64,000 bases of DNA, taken from Podospora pseudoanserina. Its lineage: Eukaryota > Ascomycota > Sordariomycetes > Sordariales > Podosporaceae. The DNA lies in NCBI RefSeq assembly GCF_035222485.1, contig NC_085923.1, positions 2,232,001-2,296,000 of the forward strand. The letters run 5' to 3'. A program made the position numbers and the translations under genes. Of this stretch, positions 11,402 through 23,437 are shown piece after piece. The notes below the pieces were generated by a model. That model did no database searches. It saw only the letters and a program-made list of their open reading frames with translations, and had not been told where the DNA came from. Positions within the stretch are counted from its first letter, which is position 1. Every line of letters begins with the position of its first letter.

Positions 11402-14093
11402 GATTTCGGGTTCGGTGTAAGTGACTAATACGCCGACGAGTTTGCTGATAGGGCGAGGGACGCTCGATTCAAATAGGAAAAGAGAAGCTGATTCCCTGAC
11501 AGGCTATGCGTCTTGGGCAGCTTTGGAAGCATTCTGCATATATATCTACTTCTCTGTTGACCTTGAACCCCTGATATCGAAGATGGGGAAAGCTTCTAGG
11601 ACTACGCCTTGAGCTTCAAGTACCGCGGAAATGACATCTGATTGGACGCTTGGCCGCCAGCGGAAAAGGGTCACATTGGTTGGTCTCGTTCGCACCTAAG
11701 CAACCTCGCATTACCGCAGCACCCTTCACTAGCCTGCAGCTGGCTTATAATCCGAGCTGTGGACACTACCAAAGTCCGAGATGTTAGTCTCAAAATGGAG
11801 CATTTTGAGAATGGGTGACAAGGGCAGTAGTACTAAAAGGGCGTTGCTCCTGGGATCTGATGGGATGAGTAACGAGATACTTTGCTGACTTGTTCCCTTG
11901 TTTGGAAATCGAATTGCAAGTTTCTGATAATAGAACATCGAGAGGCATCACATCGAACGCAGCCAGCATCATCAGCATCATCATACCACCACGCCCGCTA
12001 CTACCCGGGAGCCACCCACTCGTCGCGACACCACAATGAGCGGCAGTACTGACCAAACCACAAACTCCTCTGGTTCATCTCGGCCATCAATCTCACAGCA
12101 GCAATGGGTATCCTCACCAGCTTCACCACTCGGCATCGTGTTTCTCTCCGCCTGCAATGAAGCCCCTACATCTCAAGAGACTTATCTGCAGAACCATCTG
12201 AGTAACTACGCCCGAAGCTTCTATTCGACGCCACCGGGGTCATCCAGCCCACCGGGTTCCTCCTCACAAGTGACATCCTCTTCCCGTCCGTAGGGCTATA
12301 GCACCAGCGGGTGTGGACAGATGACGGCATACTTGGCAGTACCTAATCGAATCTCATTTTCTTTCCGGTGCGTGGCAGAACCCAATCATGACTGCCAGAG
12401 ACGTGACCACTCGATGCGGCCTACACTGCAGAGAAAGTCTATCTTTTGCTGCATGTCATCAATTGAGCCCTACGCTTTGTGTCTCTGCTGCGTTTTGAAT
12501 CGGGTAGAAGTCAGCAGTAGTGATGTACTGGGACTAATTCATTCGCTTAGGCAAAGTTCTTTTTTGGGTGTTTATGGGGCGATTTTTTGGCACTTGGTTA
12601 TAGGTTTCAGGGTGGGAGTTACTCTCCAGTTGGAATTGTTTCTTTTATTTTGGGACAGGGCCTAATCCGAGTTGGGGGGAGGATGACTGAAGAGGGTCCA
12701 ATGGTTTGGATATCACCATCACGAAGCTCACCACAATCACACACATTTCTCGCCGAAACTCTTCGAATCTCGAGGCCGGATGGAGCAAGAATCATCACGG
12801 GAAAGACCAATTCCGGTGGGGTTGAGCGGCGGCAAAGGGAAGGGCGGAGTGTGTGTGTGTGTTGGGGGGGGGCGGGGGTTGGTAAACTCTAACTACTTCT
12901 AGAAGCAAAAGATGGGAGGGAGACTCTAGGACGCTTCTGCGGCGGAGACGGGTATAATCACCGTCACCGGTGGTCCGGTTCCTCCTGGAAAGTGTGGTGG
13001 TAGCAGACATGCATGGCCCGTTTGATTGGGTTGACGGGAGGATCAAGAGGCGTATTTCTTATTCCTGGGTGGTGTTTCTTGGGGTATTTGGTTAGTTAGG
13101 GGGGCGAAGCCCGAAGGCGGCGAGGTATACGGTCAGGACTTGATATCACTTGGGGGGGTGGGGCAAGACTGGAAACAAGGAACAAGGCGGCGAGCAAACA
13201 AGAAGCCAACAACCAAGTCATCAACAACAATATACACGAACTTTTTCAACGCGATTTAGAAACTCTCTACAGGACATGGGTGTTTGAAATGCAGATATGA
13301 TTCATCCTTACATTTATCTGCCCGCGAGCTTACTCATCTCTACGGCGGTTGGCGTTGAATTGGCTGACAGCATCACACGAAGGTTGTATTGTAGCCTGGC
13401 CTTGGCTTCTACAGCCCGATTTGGGGTATATCTTTCGAGCTGAGGCCGCAACGTTGCGGAGAAGGGGAGCAATGAATGGGTTGATCTCGATGCTTTTAAG
13501 AAGCGAAGAGAAGAAGGTGTATGGAGGGAATACGCTGTTTTGGTAAACTCCGGTTGCTGTCGGGGAATACCGACTGGTAATTTTGTGGTGGTGATGGAGT
13601 CAGAAAGGGTAGCTCGTATTCTGGGGGTGGAGAGGATGTGCACTTGAATGTGTGTTATGGGCCAAGTCTGCCTTGTGAGTTCACGGGAATGCCGATTGTT
13701 TATACGTTCTGGGCAGCATGAGAAAAAGAAGGGAGATCGTCAACATGTCAAACTTGGCCTGCAATACTCTGGATGTAAAGACTGGGGTGGCAAAGTAAGT
13801 TGACATGTCATCGTCCTCTAGATTGCGTGACAAAGGTTGGCCAAAACTCCTCCAGATATAGTGTATAGCTTTTTCAAGATAGTGTACATGCCTATCCGTG
13901 TCTTGAGGATGCATTCAATAATAAATAATAACCATTAAATGATAGTGAACAGGCCTATCTGCATCGTTAGGAGGCGTAAGTCGATCGCCCATCTAAGTAC
14001 ATTTGCTAACTTGCAGCACTGCTGATATTATCCGGGGCGTGCCCCTTCCCCAAATACCAGTCCTCTTTATAATCCCTAGTCAGAGCCGCCCTC
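11402..14093. other. Gene-poor region upstream of bZIP gene
   Basis: About 2.7 kb without a secure gene, apart from one possible short reading frame near 12036. It contains a GT microsatellite and G-run at about 12850-12880. Confidence 0.5.
12036..12293 (+). CDS. Possible small Ser-rich protein (85 aa)
   Basis: An open frame with a good start context (CACAATGA) encodes 85 residues rich in Ser, Pro and Gln. It has no membrane segment or known motif. The 3' end runs into CGTCCGTAG, which could also be an intron acceptor, so the true structure may differ. Support is only the start context and isolation from other genes; it could be a chance frame. Confidence 0.22.
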   Translation: MSGSTDQTTNSSGSSRPSISQQQWVSSPASPLGIVFLSACNEAPTSQETYLQNHLSNYARSFYSTPPGSSSPPGSSSQVTSSSRP

Positions 14094-15504
14094 CTAGTTA
14101 CCCCCATATCCACACTCACGAGCCATACGCTCCTCGTACTGCCCATCCTCCTCCGCCAGCCGTTCCAGCCGTGCCAGCCGTTCAGCAGACTCGTCAACGT
14201 CCCTGGGGCTAGGCGAAGGGAAACTAGCCCCTGGCACTTGCTTCCTTTTTATCCCCTCCACCCGCTTCCTCACCACCTCGCCAATCCCACGTTGTAAGAC
14301 TTCCGCAGAGAAAAGCCAAGGAGGCAGCGGCATAAAAACCTCTCCCTTCAAGTCAGCAACGTATTCAACAACCATCCGGCAGCCAAATTCACATTCCCAA
14401 GCTACCTCTCGGGAACCCACCGCCGAAGTGCACCTTCCGGACCGAGGGCACCTGTCCCCCTATCAGGCCAGCACCGAATAATCGGCGACTCAGGCTTCAA
14501 CCTCTCCGCGGGTAGGCCCATCATCGACCTATCTCCACCGTGATTAGGATGAGCAAAAACATTCTGGTCCACCCATCTGTACACAAACGCACAAGTAAAG
14601 CCAAACAGCTTGACACTCCCATCACTCAGAATCAACACCTTGCCCGGGCCAAGAGCATTGATCCCAATCTCAACATTCCACCACATTTTATGACTCGCCT
14701 CCGACACCTTCCGTAGGATATCCAACCGAGTCTTCTCATCAGGAAGCCTACCATGATCCACCGTCCCATCAATGGTACGAGCCCTCGCAATCTTCTCCTC
14801 CATCGTCTCCACCCCCTTGTAATGATCCATCAACACCATCCTCACCCACCTCGCCGTCCTCTCCGGGACGTGCGTCTCCACCTCAAAAGTAAAACTCCCA
14901 TTAAACTGGGGGACGATAACCTTCAGACCCTTCCCCCCCTCCCCACCCCCCAAAAAAAGACGAAAAACACTTGTACGCGTGCGTCTCGGTAGCGTAATCA
15001 AGCTCCACCCTCGCCATGCAGTCCAGATACTCGTAGCACGCCTTCCCCTCCATCCGAAGATCACACCCTGGGTTGCCGTGGGGTGGGTAATCCACCCCGT
15101 CGTATATCTTCGCGACGAACGTGTTGTTGGGTTTGTTGTCCATGTAGCAAATCACCACGTGCGGTCTCCCTTCGTTTTCCAAATCGTTAAAGTTGCGGGT
15201 GGCGATGTCTTGAGGGATGGTGATCTCGTAGATATCCCCAAAGTCGATAGGTTTTGTCTCCATGGGGGGAGTTGTCAAGCGCAAAGTCGATACGGTCGGT
15301 GAGGGAGCTGCTTTTGGGGCCGGGGTGCTGCTGGTGGTTGTGGCCGACGTGGGAGTAACGACGGGGAGGTTCCCCGTTGTAGTGTGTACCTCATGGCCCG
15401 GGTGCTCGATGTTTGAAGAGGGTGAGGGCGCGACCGGGGCGGTAGCGTCCATGTGGACCAAGGCGGTCGGGCGAGGTGGTGGTGATGGTGTTGTCTGTGC
15501 TCAT
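14094..15504 (-). pseudogene. Decayed kinase-like gene, copy 1
   Basis: The minus strand encodes, over three successive reading frames, a protein related to a fungal protein-kinase-like family. The lysine-strand region VAKIYDGVDYPPHGNPGCDL is followed by a helix ending LDYATETHAYKCF. Next come a hinge-like segment VIVPQFNGSFTFEVE, WVRMVLMDHYKG, and a loop KMWWNVEIGINALGPGKVLI. The catalytic HxD motif normally found in such families is missing, and the DFG position reads LFGF. Frame changes fall near a C/A run at 14933-14958 and near 14405-14425. The ATG at 15502-15504 and another at 15450-15452 are in different frames. It is paralogous to the locus at 34246-35535. Either a decaying pseudokinase or a gene with consensus errors. 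Confidence 0.7.
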
Positions 15505-16177
15505 GGTGACGAACGGGTTTTGTCTTGTTGATAGATAGTGTGGGAAGATGTCAGGTATGAAAAAGATTGGCAGTTGAGAGAGGCAGCTGAGTGTGATGTG
15601 TCGGGTAAGAAGGAAAAGTGTGGGCTGGGTGTGAGGAAGGGTGGCTTTATAGATTTGCTAAACTCTACAGAGAGCAAAAGACTTCAAGCCACTATGGAAA
15701 GTTCAGCACATGAGAGAAAGTTCAACACAGAATCAAAGTCTAAGGAAGAGAGGAAACATTCAGTGGTGGAAAAGATGGCTTGGTTCGCCGCACTGTTGTC
15801 TTGAGCTTAGATGCTAGAATATGTTAGAATTAGACTGATAAACCTACATGATTTTGCAAACACCTGTAACTTTATGGGTATCATTTCGTTTGCCATTTAG
15901 TATCCCAGTGTATAAATAAGCGGCAGACACTTCGGCAGGCCACCTGGTTCCTAACCTCTTCAATTAAACCAAGATAAATCATTATGGGGGCTTGGCACTA
16001 AAAACTAACGACTCTCTGAATGCCTAGAATATCGCTCTGGCCACATATTGAACTACCGTCTGGCCGATCATATCGCTATGTGAAGAGTATCGCTATACTT
16101 CGTATGGCTGTGTATAGGTCTGACCGTAAAGCTCCAACCTCCCCTAATCTTCCATGAATGAAGATGATAAGCCCCCA
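15505..16177. other. Intergenic between kinase-like copy 1 and seipin
   Basis: Upstream flank of the kinase-like copy and 3' flank of the seipin gene. Open frames here lack protein character. No repeat or RNA gene was seen. Confidence 0.5.
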
Positions 16178-17658
16178 TTATGACTTACTCACCCTTCTCC
16201 TCCTCGGCCCTGCCTCCCCCTTTGCAGCATCACTATAATTCGTACTCGTCCCAATGCCCGAGTCCTTCCAATCGCTCCCCTCCCCATCCTCCTCATCATC
16301 CCCCTGTTCACCAAAATCTGGCAATTTGGTCATTAAAAGGTCCAATCCCTCCTCGCCTTCCTCCTTCTTAATCTTCCCCTCCAGCCCCGACGAACTCTCA
16401 TACCTCAACGGCGGTTCTCCCGTCCCAGTAGGAAATGTTCTTTCTGTATCCGACATCTCATCTTCCTCCTTAATCAGACTCTGTTCCAGCGTCGGTTCCT
16501 GCCTCGGTTCCCAGTCTTCAATCTGCTTTTGTTGATCGCTACCACGAATACCCCCGAGAAGCAGAATCCCCAACGCCAAACACCCCATCTCCACCGCCCA
16601 AAACAGCCCCGTGATTCCAAAAAACGACAGGATACGCCATTCATACATCACCCACCTCAATCCCCTCAACCTGGCCACAATTTCGACCCGGCATTCATAT
16701 ACCCCCAATCCCTGCCCAGCCTGCACCTCCACCACCATACTCCTTGGCATCTTCTCCCCCTGTCCCTGCCCCTTTCTCAACCAAGAGTCACCCCTCCCAC
16801 TCCCAAAAGCCACCCCCTCCACCATCTTCACCTTCAACATCGTCGCATCCGCCCGTTGCGTAAACAACACATGATACGGCAAAAACAATATCCTCTTCGC
16901 CAACGAAACCAACGGATCAGTATAAGGAATAATTGCCGGCCTCGCACTTGTCAATAACACCGTCGAGGACTTCATCAATGGCCCCAAACTGAGACTCGTC
17001 ACCAAATCCGTCTGCCCGGTCGTCTTATCCATCAACACAACAGGATTGTACATCCCCGCCCCCCCAGCAGGTGTGTGCTCCGTCAGGTCCGTATCCAGCA
17101 AGTGGATCAGCACCATGAAATTCCCCCTCTTTATATTCTCCGGCGTCAGAGGCAGCGTCAACGAAACCGATATATCGTACGGTTGGTCAGGGAGGAGCTT
17201 CAGGCTTGTTAACGCGACCGGGTTTTGGCCGTATCTGCCATCAACAGTCAGCCACAGACTTTTAAGAAAAACAGGGGAGAAGGGAGAGGCGGGAGAGCAC
17301 ACCCATAATGCAGATAAACCTCCTGCTCATGCACCTGTTTGGGCAGGTAAACATAGTAAGAGGCCACGTAGACCACCGCAGCAACAAGATATAGTATGAC
17401 CGCCGCGGTGAGTAGCAAAATCGACCATATCAAACTCCTCTGAACAGTCCTAGACGTCAACAGGTAAACAACCCCCTTCTTCGTCTCCCTCAACAACGCG
17501 CGGAGCCCGGTCGTGATCTGGCTCCATTGGTGGGATAGGAGGGCAAATTCGTCGTCTTCGCCGGCGGCAACAGTGTTGCGTTGGGCCTGGCCACATCAAA
17601 AGGTTAGCGATCCAGATAAGAGAACTTATGAAACTCAAGGGAGGGCGACGCGTACCAT
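16178..17658 (-). CDS. Seipin (lipid-droplet assembly protein)
   Basis: Seipin is an ER protein at ER-lipid droplet contacts that controls droplet budding. Exons 17658-17656, 17586-17303 and 17234-16178 give 447 residues. An N-terminal membrane segment (about residues 45-70, SILLLTAAVILYLVAAVVYV) precedes the lumenal domain. That domain begins YVYLPKQVHEQEVYLHYG and continues QPYDISVSLTLPLTPENIKR and GNFMVLIHLLD, the seipin core. A second membrane segment (FFGITGLFWAVEMGCLALGI) leads to an acidic, Ser-rich cytoplasmic tail. The first coding exon is inferred to be the ATG alone, followed by a GTACGC donor and a GCTAAC branch site; this is the least certain part. A strong GTGAGT just before the stop leaves open a further 3' exon. 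Confidence 0.85.
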
Positions 17659-18765
17659 CTTGTCACAATTACCTGGATCCAATGGCCTCGCGTGGATCCA
17701 AAAAAAAACCTAGTGTATCTCCAGCTTGTGGTGTTTGTCGCTCTCTCTACCAAACGTGGTTCATTCTCCGGATGTAATATTAAGATGTGATGCTGAAATC
17801 GTCTAGAGGAATTCGCTGCCCTCTCTTTATTACCACATACCGTGTCCGTTCCGTGGTTCCTGCCCAACTGAGGTAACTTCACTCACACACGAAAAATGTC
17901 AGGCGCATTCTCATTGGCATGTGAAGTGCGAAATTGCAGCTGGCTGTTTGGGGGAAGAGCTAGGGACCAGGAGCTTTCACCCCCTTCACCCCCCCCCAAC
18001 CCACTTTTTGGCATCCCTGCAGCGCCTGATGTCATCCCAACTTGGCGCTTCACATGGGTCTTGGCATCCGATATCCGATATCCACTACTTGGGTCTTGCG
18101 AATAACTTCACGTCTTTGCGGTAACCTTTTGGTGTGGCTGAATGAAGGCGTAACTGGAACATGGTCGTCTGAGTGTGTACAAAGAACACGAGCAGATGGC
18201 GTAAACGCCCATCTGTCAGCAACTGATGACTCATATGGTACGAACTACTACCGGCCTGGCAGCAGGAAACATAAATATCTCTCCCGACGCACATGCAACT
18301 GGGTAGACAACGTTTATTTCCATCTCTGTCTTAAAACTAAACAACAACATAGCAATGGGGTAGTCGTAGTAGTAGTAACCGGAAAATGATCCCAAGCAGA
18401 AAAAAACAAGCTGAAAAGAAAAAAAGTAAAAAAGAATCCATCAATCAAAATCAGAACAAGCTCGCTCGAGCAAAAATCCCCAATACAAACCCCATCGTTC
18501 CATGTACACATTTCAGACATCCCAAATCGTCACCATCCCCTTCCTAAGTCCAACCCAAGCCCTTGGTATCCCCCATCATTATAAAACAAACCATGACAGA
18601 TCCACCAAACCAACCCGACCCCAACCATACCGCCGTGAAGAAGTCGGAGGGATTCACCCCTTTCCCACATCTTCTTTTCCACCTCCATCCCATAACCTCC
18701 TACTATCCTCCTCTCGCCATCTTCTTCTTTCCCCATCATATCCCCTTTGCCCTGTTGCAACTCCC
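17659..18765. other. Intergenic upstream of seipin, downstream of F-BAR gene
   Basis: No gene is recognised. It holds C-rich tracts around 17975-18000 and A-rich stretches around 18400-18430. It probably combines the seipin promoter with the 3' untranslated region of the F-BAR/SH3 gene. Confidence 0.5.
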
Positions 18766-21700
18766 CTAACTCAAAGGCTGCAAATAGTTGCTGGGCACCA
18801 ACCCAACCTGCCCATTCCCACCCTGCACCGTCGCCTCCCACCACCCGTCATCCTGATGCCTCAACACAGCCAAAACATCCCCCTTTGCAAACCCCAGCTC
18901 CTCCGGAATCGCCGCTTGGTACATATACAGTGCTCGAGCTACAACCAACGTTAGCCAACATCCCCCAAATGAACTTGTCACCGTTAAACTCACCAAAATG
19001 CATAATAGCCCTCCCATCCCTAGTATACGTCCCCGGATCCCCCACCTGCCTATCCCTCCCCCCAGCCCCCCCAGCAGCAACACTCTTGCTCCTCGCCCTG
19101 CTCGCCCCTCCATTCCCACCACTTCCCTCATACAAACTCATATTGCTCGCCACCACATTCCCACTGCTCCCCGCCCTGACGTTCCCGGCCGTATTGCTCC
19201 TCCCATGCCTCCCCCTCTGACTCCCCCCATACAAACTCCCCTCATCCCCACCACCACCCGTCGGGATCGACCCCGCCACCGAAAGCGCCATCGAATGATT
19301 CTGGTGTCCCGACATACTACTCGCCGGCCTCTGACTATACGGCGCCGGGCTCGCACTCCTCCCATCACCCATCACGCTCGGCGAACCCCTCCCGGGCTGC
19401 TCATACCGACCAGAATAACTCCCCCTATGCTGCTGCTGCGACGACACAGACCCCCGATGCTGCTGACTCTGATGCTGACTCCCCGTGGAACTCGAAAACA
19501 TATTCGGACTCGCACTCCCATTCCCATACCCGACACTGGGACTAGCCCTCGACCCCGGTCTAGGACTAGCACTCCTCGTCGGCGCCGGACTCGCCGCCCT
19601 GACCGTATCATTCCCCCTCGTCCCCGGCCTCGACATACTCCTAGCATAATCCCCCCCACCCCCCCAGACCCCGGCCGTCCCCCATCAAACAAGCTCCTCG
19701 TCTGCGTCTGAAACTTCTCCGAAGCCGCCTTCATCGCCTTGGAGGTGACCGCCGGCGGCGGCACCCCCAACCGCTGAACCTGAACCTGCTGATCATAACT
19801 TGGCGGCGGTGTCCCCCTCATGGCAGCAACAACAGCGCTGTTCCCGCTTACACTCATCGCTCCCGACCTCCCTCCAGGAGCGGGCGTGGCAATACCATGA
19901 TAGTGATCTGCCGACACCCTTCCCCCGCCCCCGCTACCATTCATCTTGTTACTCCCCGACGTCACCCCCTTCAGCTCCGCAAGCGCCATAGCAATTGGGT
20001 CGTCTTCTGGTGTAGCCGGCGAAGCTTGCTGTTTTTGACGAGCAGTGTCGTCAACCTGGAAGACGTTTCCTCCCACGTTGAGTGCGAGGCTAGCATTGGC
20101 AGCAATGGGATCGGGACTGACGCTTCGGTCGGGGGTGATGACCTGGTCGTTGCTCTTGTTGAAAGCCCCCGTGAGCTGGGGACGCTGGTTGTTGGTGGGG
20201 TGCCAGGTGTTTCTGCTGTTGGGGGCGACTTCCTTGGTGCTCTTTCTGCGGAAGGGACTGTTGTTTCCAAAGAACCCGCTCTTCTTCTTGAGGACCTTTT
20301 TGTCGGGGGACTCACTGCCTTGTTGGGGCTGTTGCTGTTGTTGGAGTTGTTGAGGTGGTTGCTGTTGTTGTTGTTGTTGGACAGGGGGTTGGCGCTGTTG
20401 GGCTGGTGGCTGCTGCTGCTGCTGCTGCTGTTTGACGGGCGCCATGGCTTGCTGGGGCGGTTCTTGACTAGAGAAGGACGTCTCGCTGTGGGAGCCTCTG
20501 CTAGAGGGTCGGGCTGATGTGGCAGATGGCGCCGTGCTGAGGTCTGAAGCTGTGGGCCGGCAGAGCATGGTCATGCCATCCATTGGGTAGGGATCGTGAG
20601 GAACAGGCGCGAACTCGTTGGGATCGTAGTCCATGTTGCTGGCTTGAGGAGACTGATAGCCTCTAGGCGCTACCCTCCGTTGATCTTGTTTCAAGTCTTG
20701 CTGGGGAATAACCGGGACCGCAGCAGCAATCGCCTTCTGAGGCAACGCCGCCGCTGGGCCTCGTGCCGGCTCAGGATCACCATGAAGCTTCCGTGCCAAT
20801 GCCGAGTTCGGATCGTGATGAGACTCAAAAGTCGAGGGTTGTGGCGACGAAGAGCGGAAAGCCGGGTTTATACTCCTCGAAAACTGCGCGACCGAATAAT
20901 TATCATCGTCCGACACATCCGACTGGGAATCCATATCCCCCCGGCAAAAGTTGATGTACTTTGGCGCATCCGGAATCTCCTGACCAGTCCCCTTCTCGGT
21001 GATGAACGTTATTATGTCCTTCTCCACCTCCATATGTTCCAGGGACAGCCTGATCTTTTCGCAGGAAGAGTCGTCACTAACGCAGACAGTCGACGCAATA
21101 TTCGCAAACTGCCAGAGGCTGCTCTTGGTGAAATCCAAGCGCTCCTCCTCTAAATCCTGGAACTTGTCAGCCGCCGCCTTCCACTCCCTGTTCCACCTCG
21201 CCGTTGTCTCCTCCAGCGCCCTGACCGCAGCCTCGTACTCGGCGTTGGAGGCAGCCAAGCTGATCTGTGTCTTCTCCAACTTCGCCTTATTCTTTCTCTC
21301 CTCTTGGCCCATGACCATGTGCCCTTGCGCGAGGTAGCCCTTGATCTTGAGACACTCCTGCTCGTACTTGTCTCTCGTCTTGTTGACCATCTGCGTCTGC
21401 TGCACCTTGGTCTTGAGCAGCTTCTCCACCGTGTTCTGCACAATCTTTCGTCGCTCCTTCATCCCACCAGCAAACGCAGCCAGGGGTTCCTCGAGTTCGC
21501 TCTTCATTTGCTGCGCGATATGCTGATGCTGTTTGCCCATCGACTCGACTTCAGCCCGGACAATATCCAGCGACTGTCTCAAAGTCCCCGTCTCCTGCGA
21601 ACCCAGGTTCTTGCGGCATAGCGAGAGTAGTTTTCGGGCGTAATCGTCTTCGATAGATGCGCGGGCTGTTTTTTTCCCCCCCGACTGTCAGTCGATTCTC

Positions 21701-21944
21701 ACCTGGCCTGAAAAGGAGAGAAACTCACCGCTGTAGAAGTTCTTGAGTTCATCGCATGTGAGCTTGGCGTTTGCCATGCGCTCGAGCAGGGGTCCGACAC
21801 CGGCATCGTCTTTACCCCAGAAGTTGTTGGCGACTATTATTATCGGAAAAAGTCAGTCGTTGAATCCCCCTTCCGAAGCCGTCCAGCTCCATCAAACTTA
21901 CAAGAAAGGGCGACGGCCGGCCCATCGTTGTAATCGGCCGTCAT
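18766..21944 (-). CDS. F-BAR and SH3 domain cytokinesis protein (Hof1/Cdc15/Imp2 type)
   Basis: Predicted membrane-curving scaffold of the contractile ring and septum. Exons are 21944-21902, 21833-21729, 21665-18994 and 18938-18766, about 990 residues. The F-BAR domain starts LSFANNFWGKDDAGVGPLL and runs through about residue 290 with long coiled coils. A disordered Ser/Pro/Gln linker follows, with a polyglutamine block near 20340-20430. The C-terminal SH3 domain begins ALYMYQAAIPEELGFAKGD and contains the DDGWWEA and LVPSNYLQPL motifs. The last intron has GTGAGT, GCTAAC and TAG. The linker changes frame across twin C7 runs at 19651-19665; no intron of plausible size explains it, and both sides look coding, so a consensus base error is likely. 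The gene shares a roughly 250-bp promoter with the divergent microprotein gene. Confidence 0.9.
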
Positions 21945-22194
21945 GGCGCCTGACGGAGAAGCGAAACTGAGATTGACCTAGTTTTTTCTCCTTTCTGCTT
22001 CAAGTGAAAATCCCCGGAAAACACTAGGAAATTTTGCTTTGCCGCCGCAGCGTCGCGGGCAATGTGCTCTTCAATCTGATATAGTGTTGCAAAAATCGAT
22101 ATGGAAAACCCGCGCGCCAAGTCGGCCAGCGAGACAAGACACACAAAAGGAAGATTGCCGCTGCGGTAAAAGGGCTGGTAAAGACAGTTTCAAT

Positions 22195-22585
22195 ATGCCG
22201 GGTGAGTTAAGAAGGGGGGGTTGGATCTGGAATGTATAATGGGTGTTGAAGAAAAGGAAAGAGAGCAACAGTTCTTGGTTTCCTGCTGCACAAGTGTTGA
22301 CTTCCTTTGCCGCTGACGCCGGGTTGGATGGATTGGTCGCGAGGGGCAACCACACTGCACAAGCACCGAGCCGCTCTGACTTGCATGATCAGCCCTCCCC
22401 CACCATTGAAGAAATGATGGTTAGCGGGGGACTTTTACTCACTTTCTTGCTTTTGTGGTGTTTTGGCGACGGTAAACCAAGCTCAAGGCCTTTTGTCAAG
22501 ATTGAGGATGGTTTCTCGAGAGGGAATTGTCGTCGTGGGTCAGACAGAAAAGTGGGAAGACCCTCACAAGCTGATGATGTGTTAA
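22195..22585 (+). CDS. Predicted 50-residue single-pass membrane microprotein
   Basis: Three exons, 22195-22201, 22364-22471 and 22548-22585, join in frame to give 50 residues. The product begins MPAPSRSDLHDQPSPTIEEM, continues with a hydrophobic segment VSGGLLLTFLLLWCFG, and ends EKWEDPHKLMMC. Donors are GTGAGT and GTAAAC; acceptors are AAG and CAG. The first exon is 7 nt, as in NTF2. The consistent phases and the polar-membrane-charged layout argue for a real gene, although I do not recognise the family. It lies 250 bp from the divergently transcribed F-BAR/SH3 gene, so they share a promoter region. The product could be a mitochondrial or ER membrane subunit; this is a guess from size and layout only. 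Confidence 0.55.
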
Positions 22586-23437
22586 GGAGGGGCTGGGAAA
22601 GCCTTGCTCGATTGCTCCCTATTCGTTGGTTGTCCTGCGCTAACAACGTGGTGCTCAGATCCGCCTTCTCTTCGGAAAGGGGCACATTATCCAAGGTCAA
22701 AATTGTGCTTCTTTAGGTATTGACGGGTCCTAAGCGTCTATCGCTCGGGTTCCAGCTCAATTAACATCACTGGTAGTTGAGTCGCAGCAACCAAGTCGCT
22801 CGGCTTATGGGTGCTTGGGCGGATGGCAAAAGATCCCTCGCCTGCAAGCTCAAGATCTCTCGCCCGCAAGCCCACTATATCGTCTCTAACTGCAGTCGCC
22901 CAGGCCTTTAACAATCGGGTCAACGCAACCCCCAACAGCATCATCTTGGGCTTGCAGGCGAGGAATTTCGGGCTTGCGGGCGATTGTTAATCGTGATAGC
23001 TGCAGAATACGAAAAGAGGGAAGAGTACGACTGCATTTCTTTGTTTGCTTTTGGCTTTCACAGTGCGCTCCTTCCTTTAAATACGACCTTGTTCGTTCCT
23101 TTCCCAGAGTGACCCTTCGTTCGTTCTTCCCCCCAAATCATCCTGGTCAAGGCCGTAAAAAACCGTACTCTCCCGTTCAGCCTTGTTTACTACTTATATG
23201 AAGAAAGCTTAAGACTTAGTATAGTATGGCTTTGAAGGGCTCGGGAGGACTTGTCCAGTTTAGTTTAAGAGATGTTTGGACTATAGAGAGAGGCGCCTTG
23301 GACATTGATTTGGTATGTGTATGGTCGATCAGATCATGAAATCTTCAGGATATGAGGTGGGGGCTCTGCCAAAACCCAATACAATTACACAGTATGGTCA
23401 AACCTCAAGTTGGGATTCTCTTTCCTGATCTTAAAAT
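22586..23437. other. Intergenic with inverted GC-rich motifs
   Basis: Noncoding interval between the microprotein gene and the convergent IMPACT-family gene. Its only notable structure is a set of four related 14-bp motifs in opposite orientations at 22835-22983, listed separately. Confidence 0.5.
22835..22983. repeat. Inverted clusters of a TCGCCYGCAAGCYC motif
   Basis: Two copies of TCGCCYGCAAGCYC lie at about 22837-22873, and two reverse-complement copies lie at about 22948-22983, separated by about 75 bp. Within each cluster the copies are about 22 bp apart. They could form a stem or be paired protein-binding sites; they look unrelated to the flanking genes. Confidence 0.6.

Noticed and set aside
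19630-19670. A short intron to explain the frame change in the F-BAR/SH3 gene
   Set aside because: The only GT-AG pair there spans about 29 nt, too short for splicing; the twin C7 runs are a simpler explanation.
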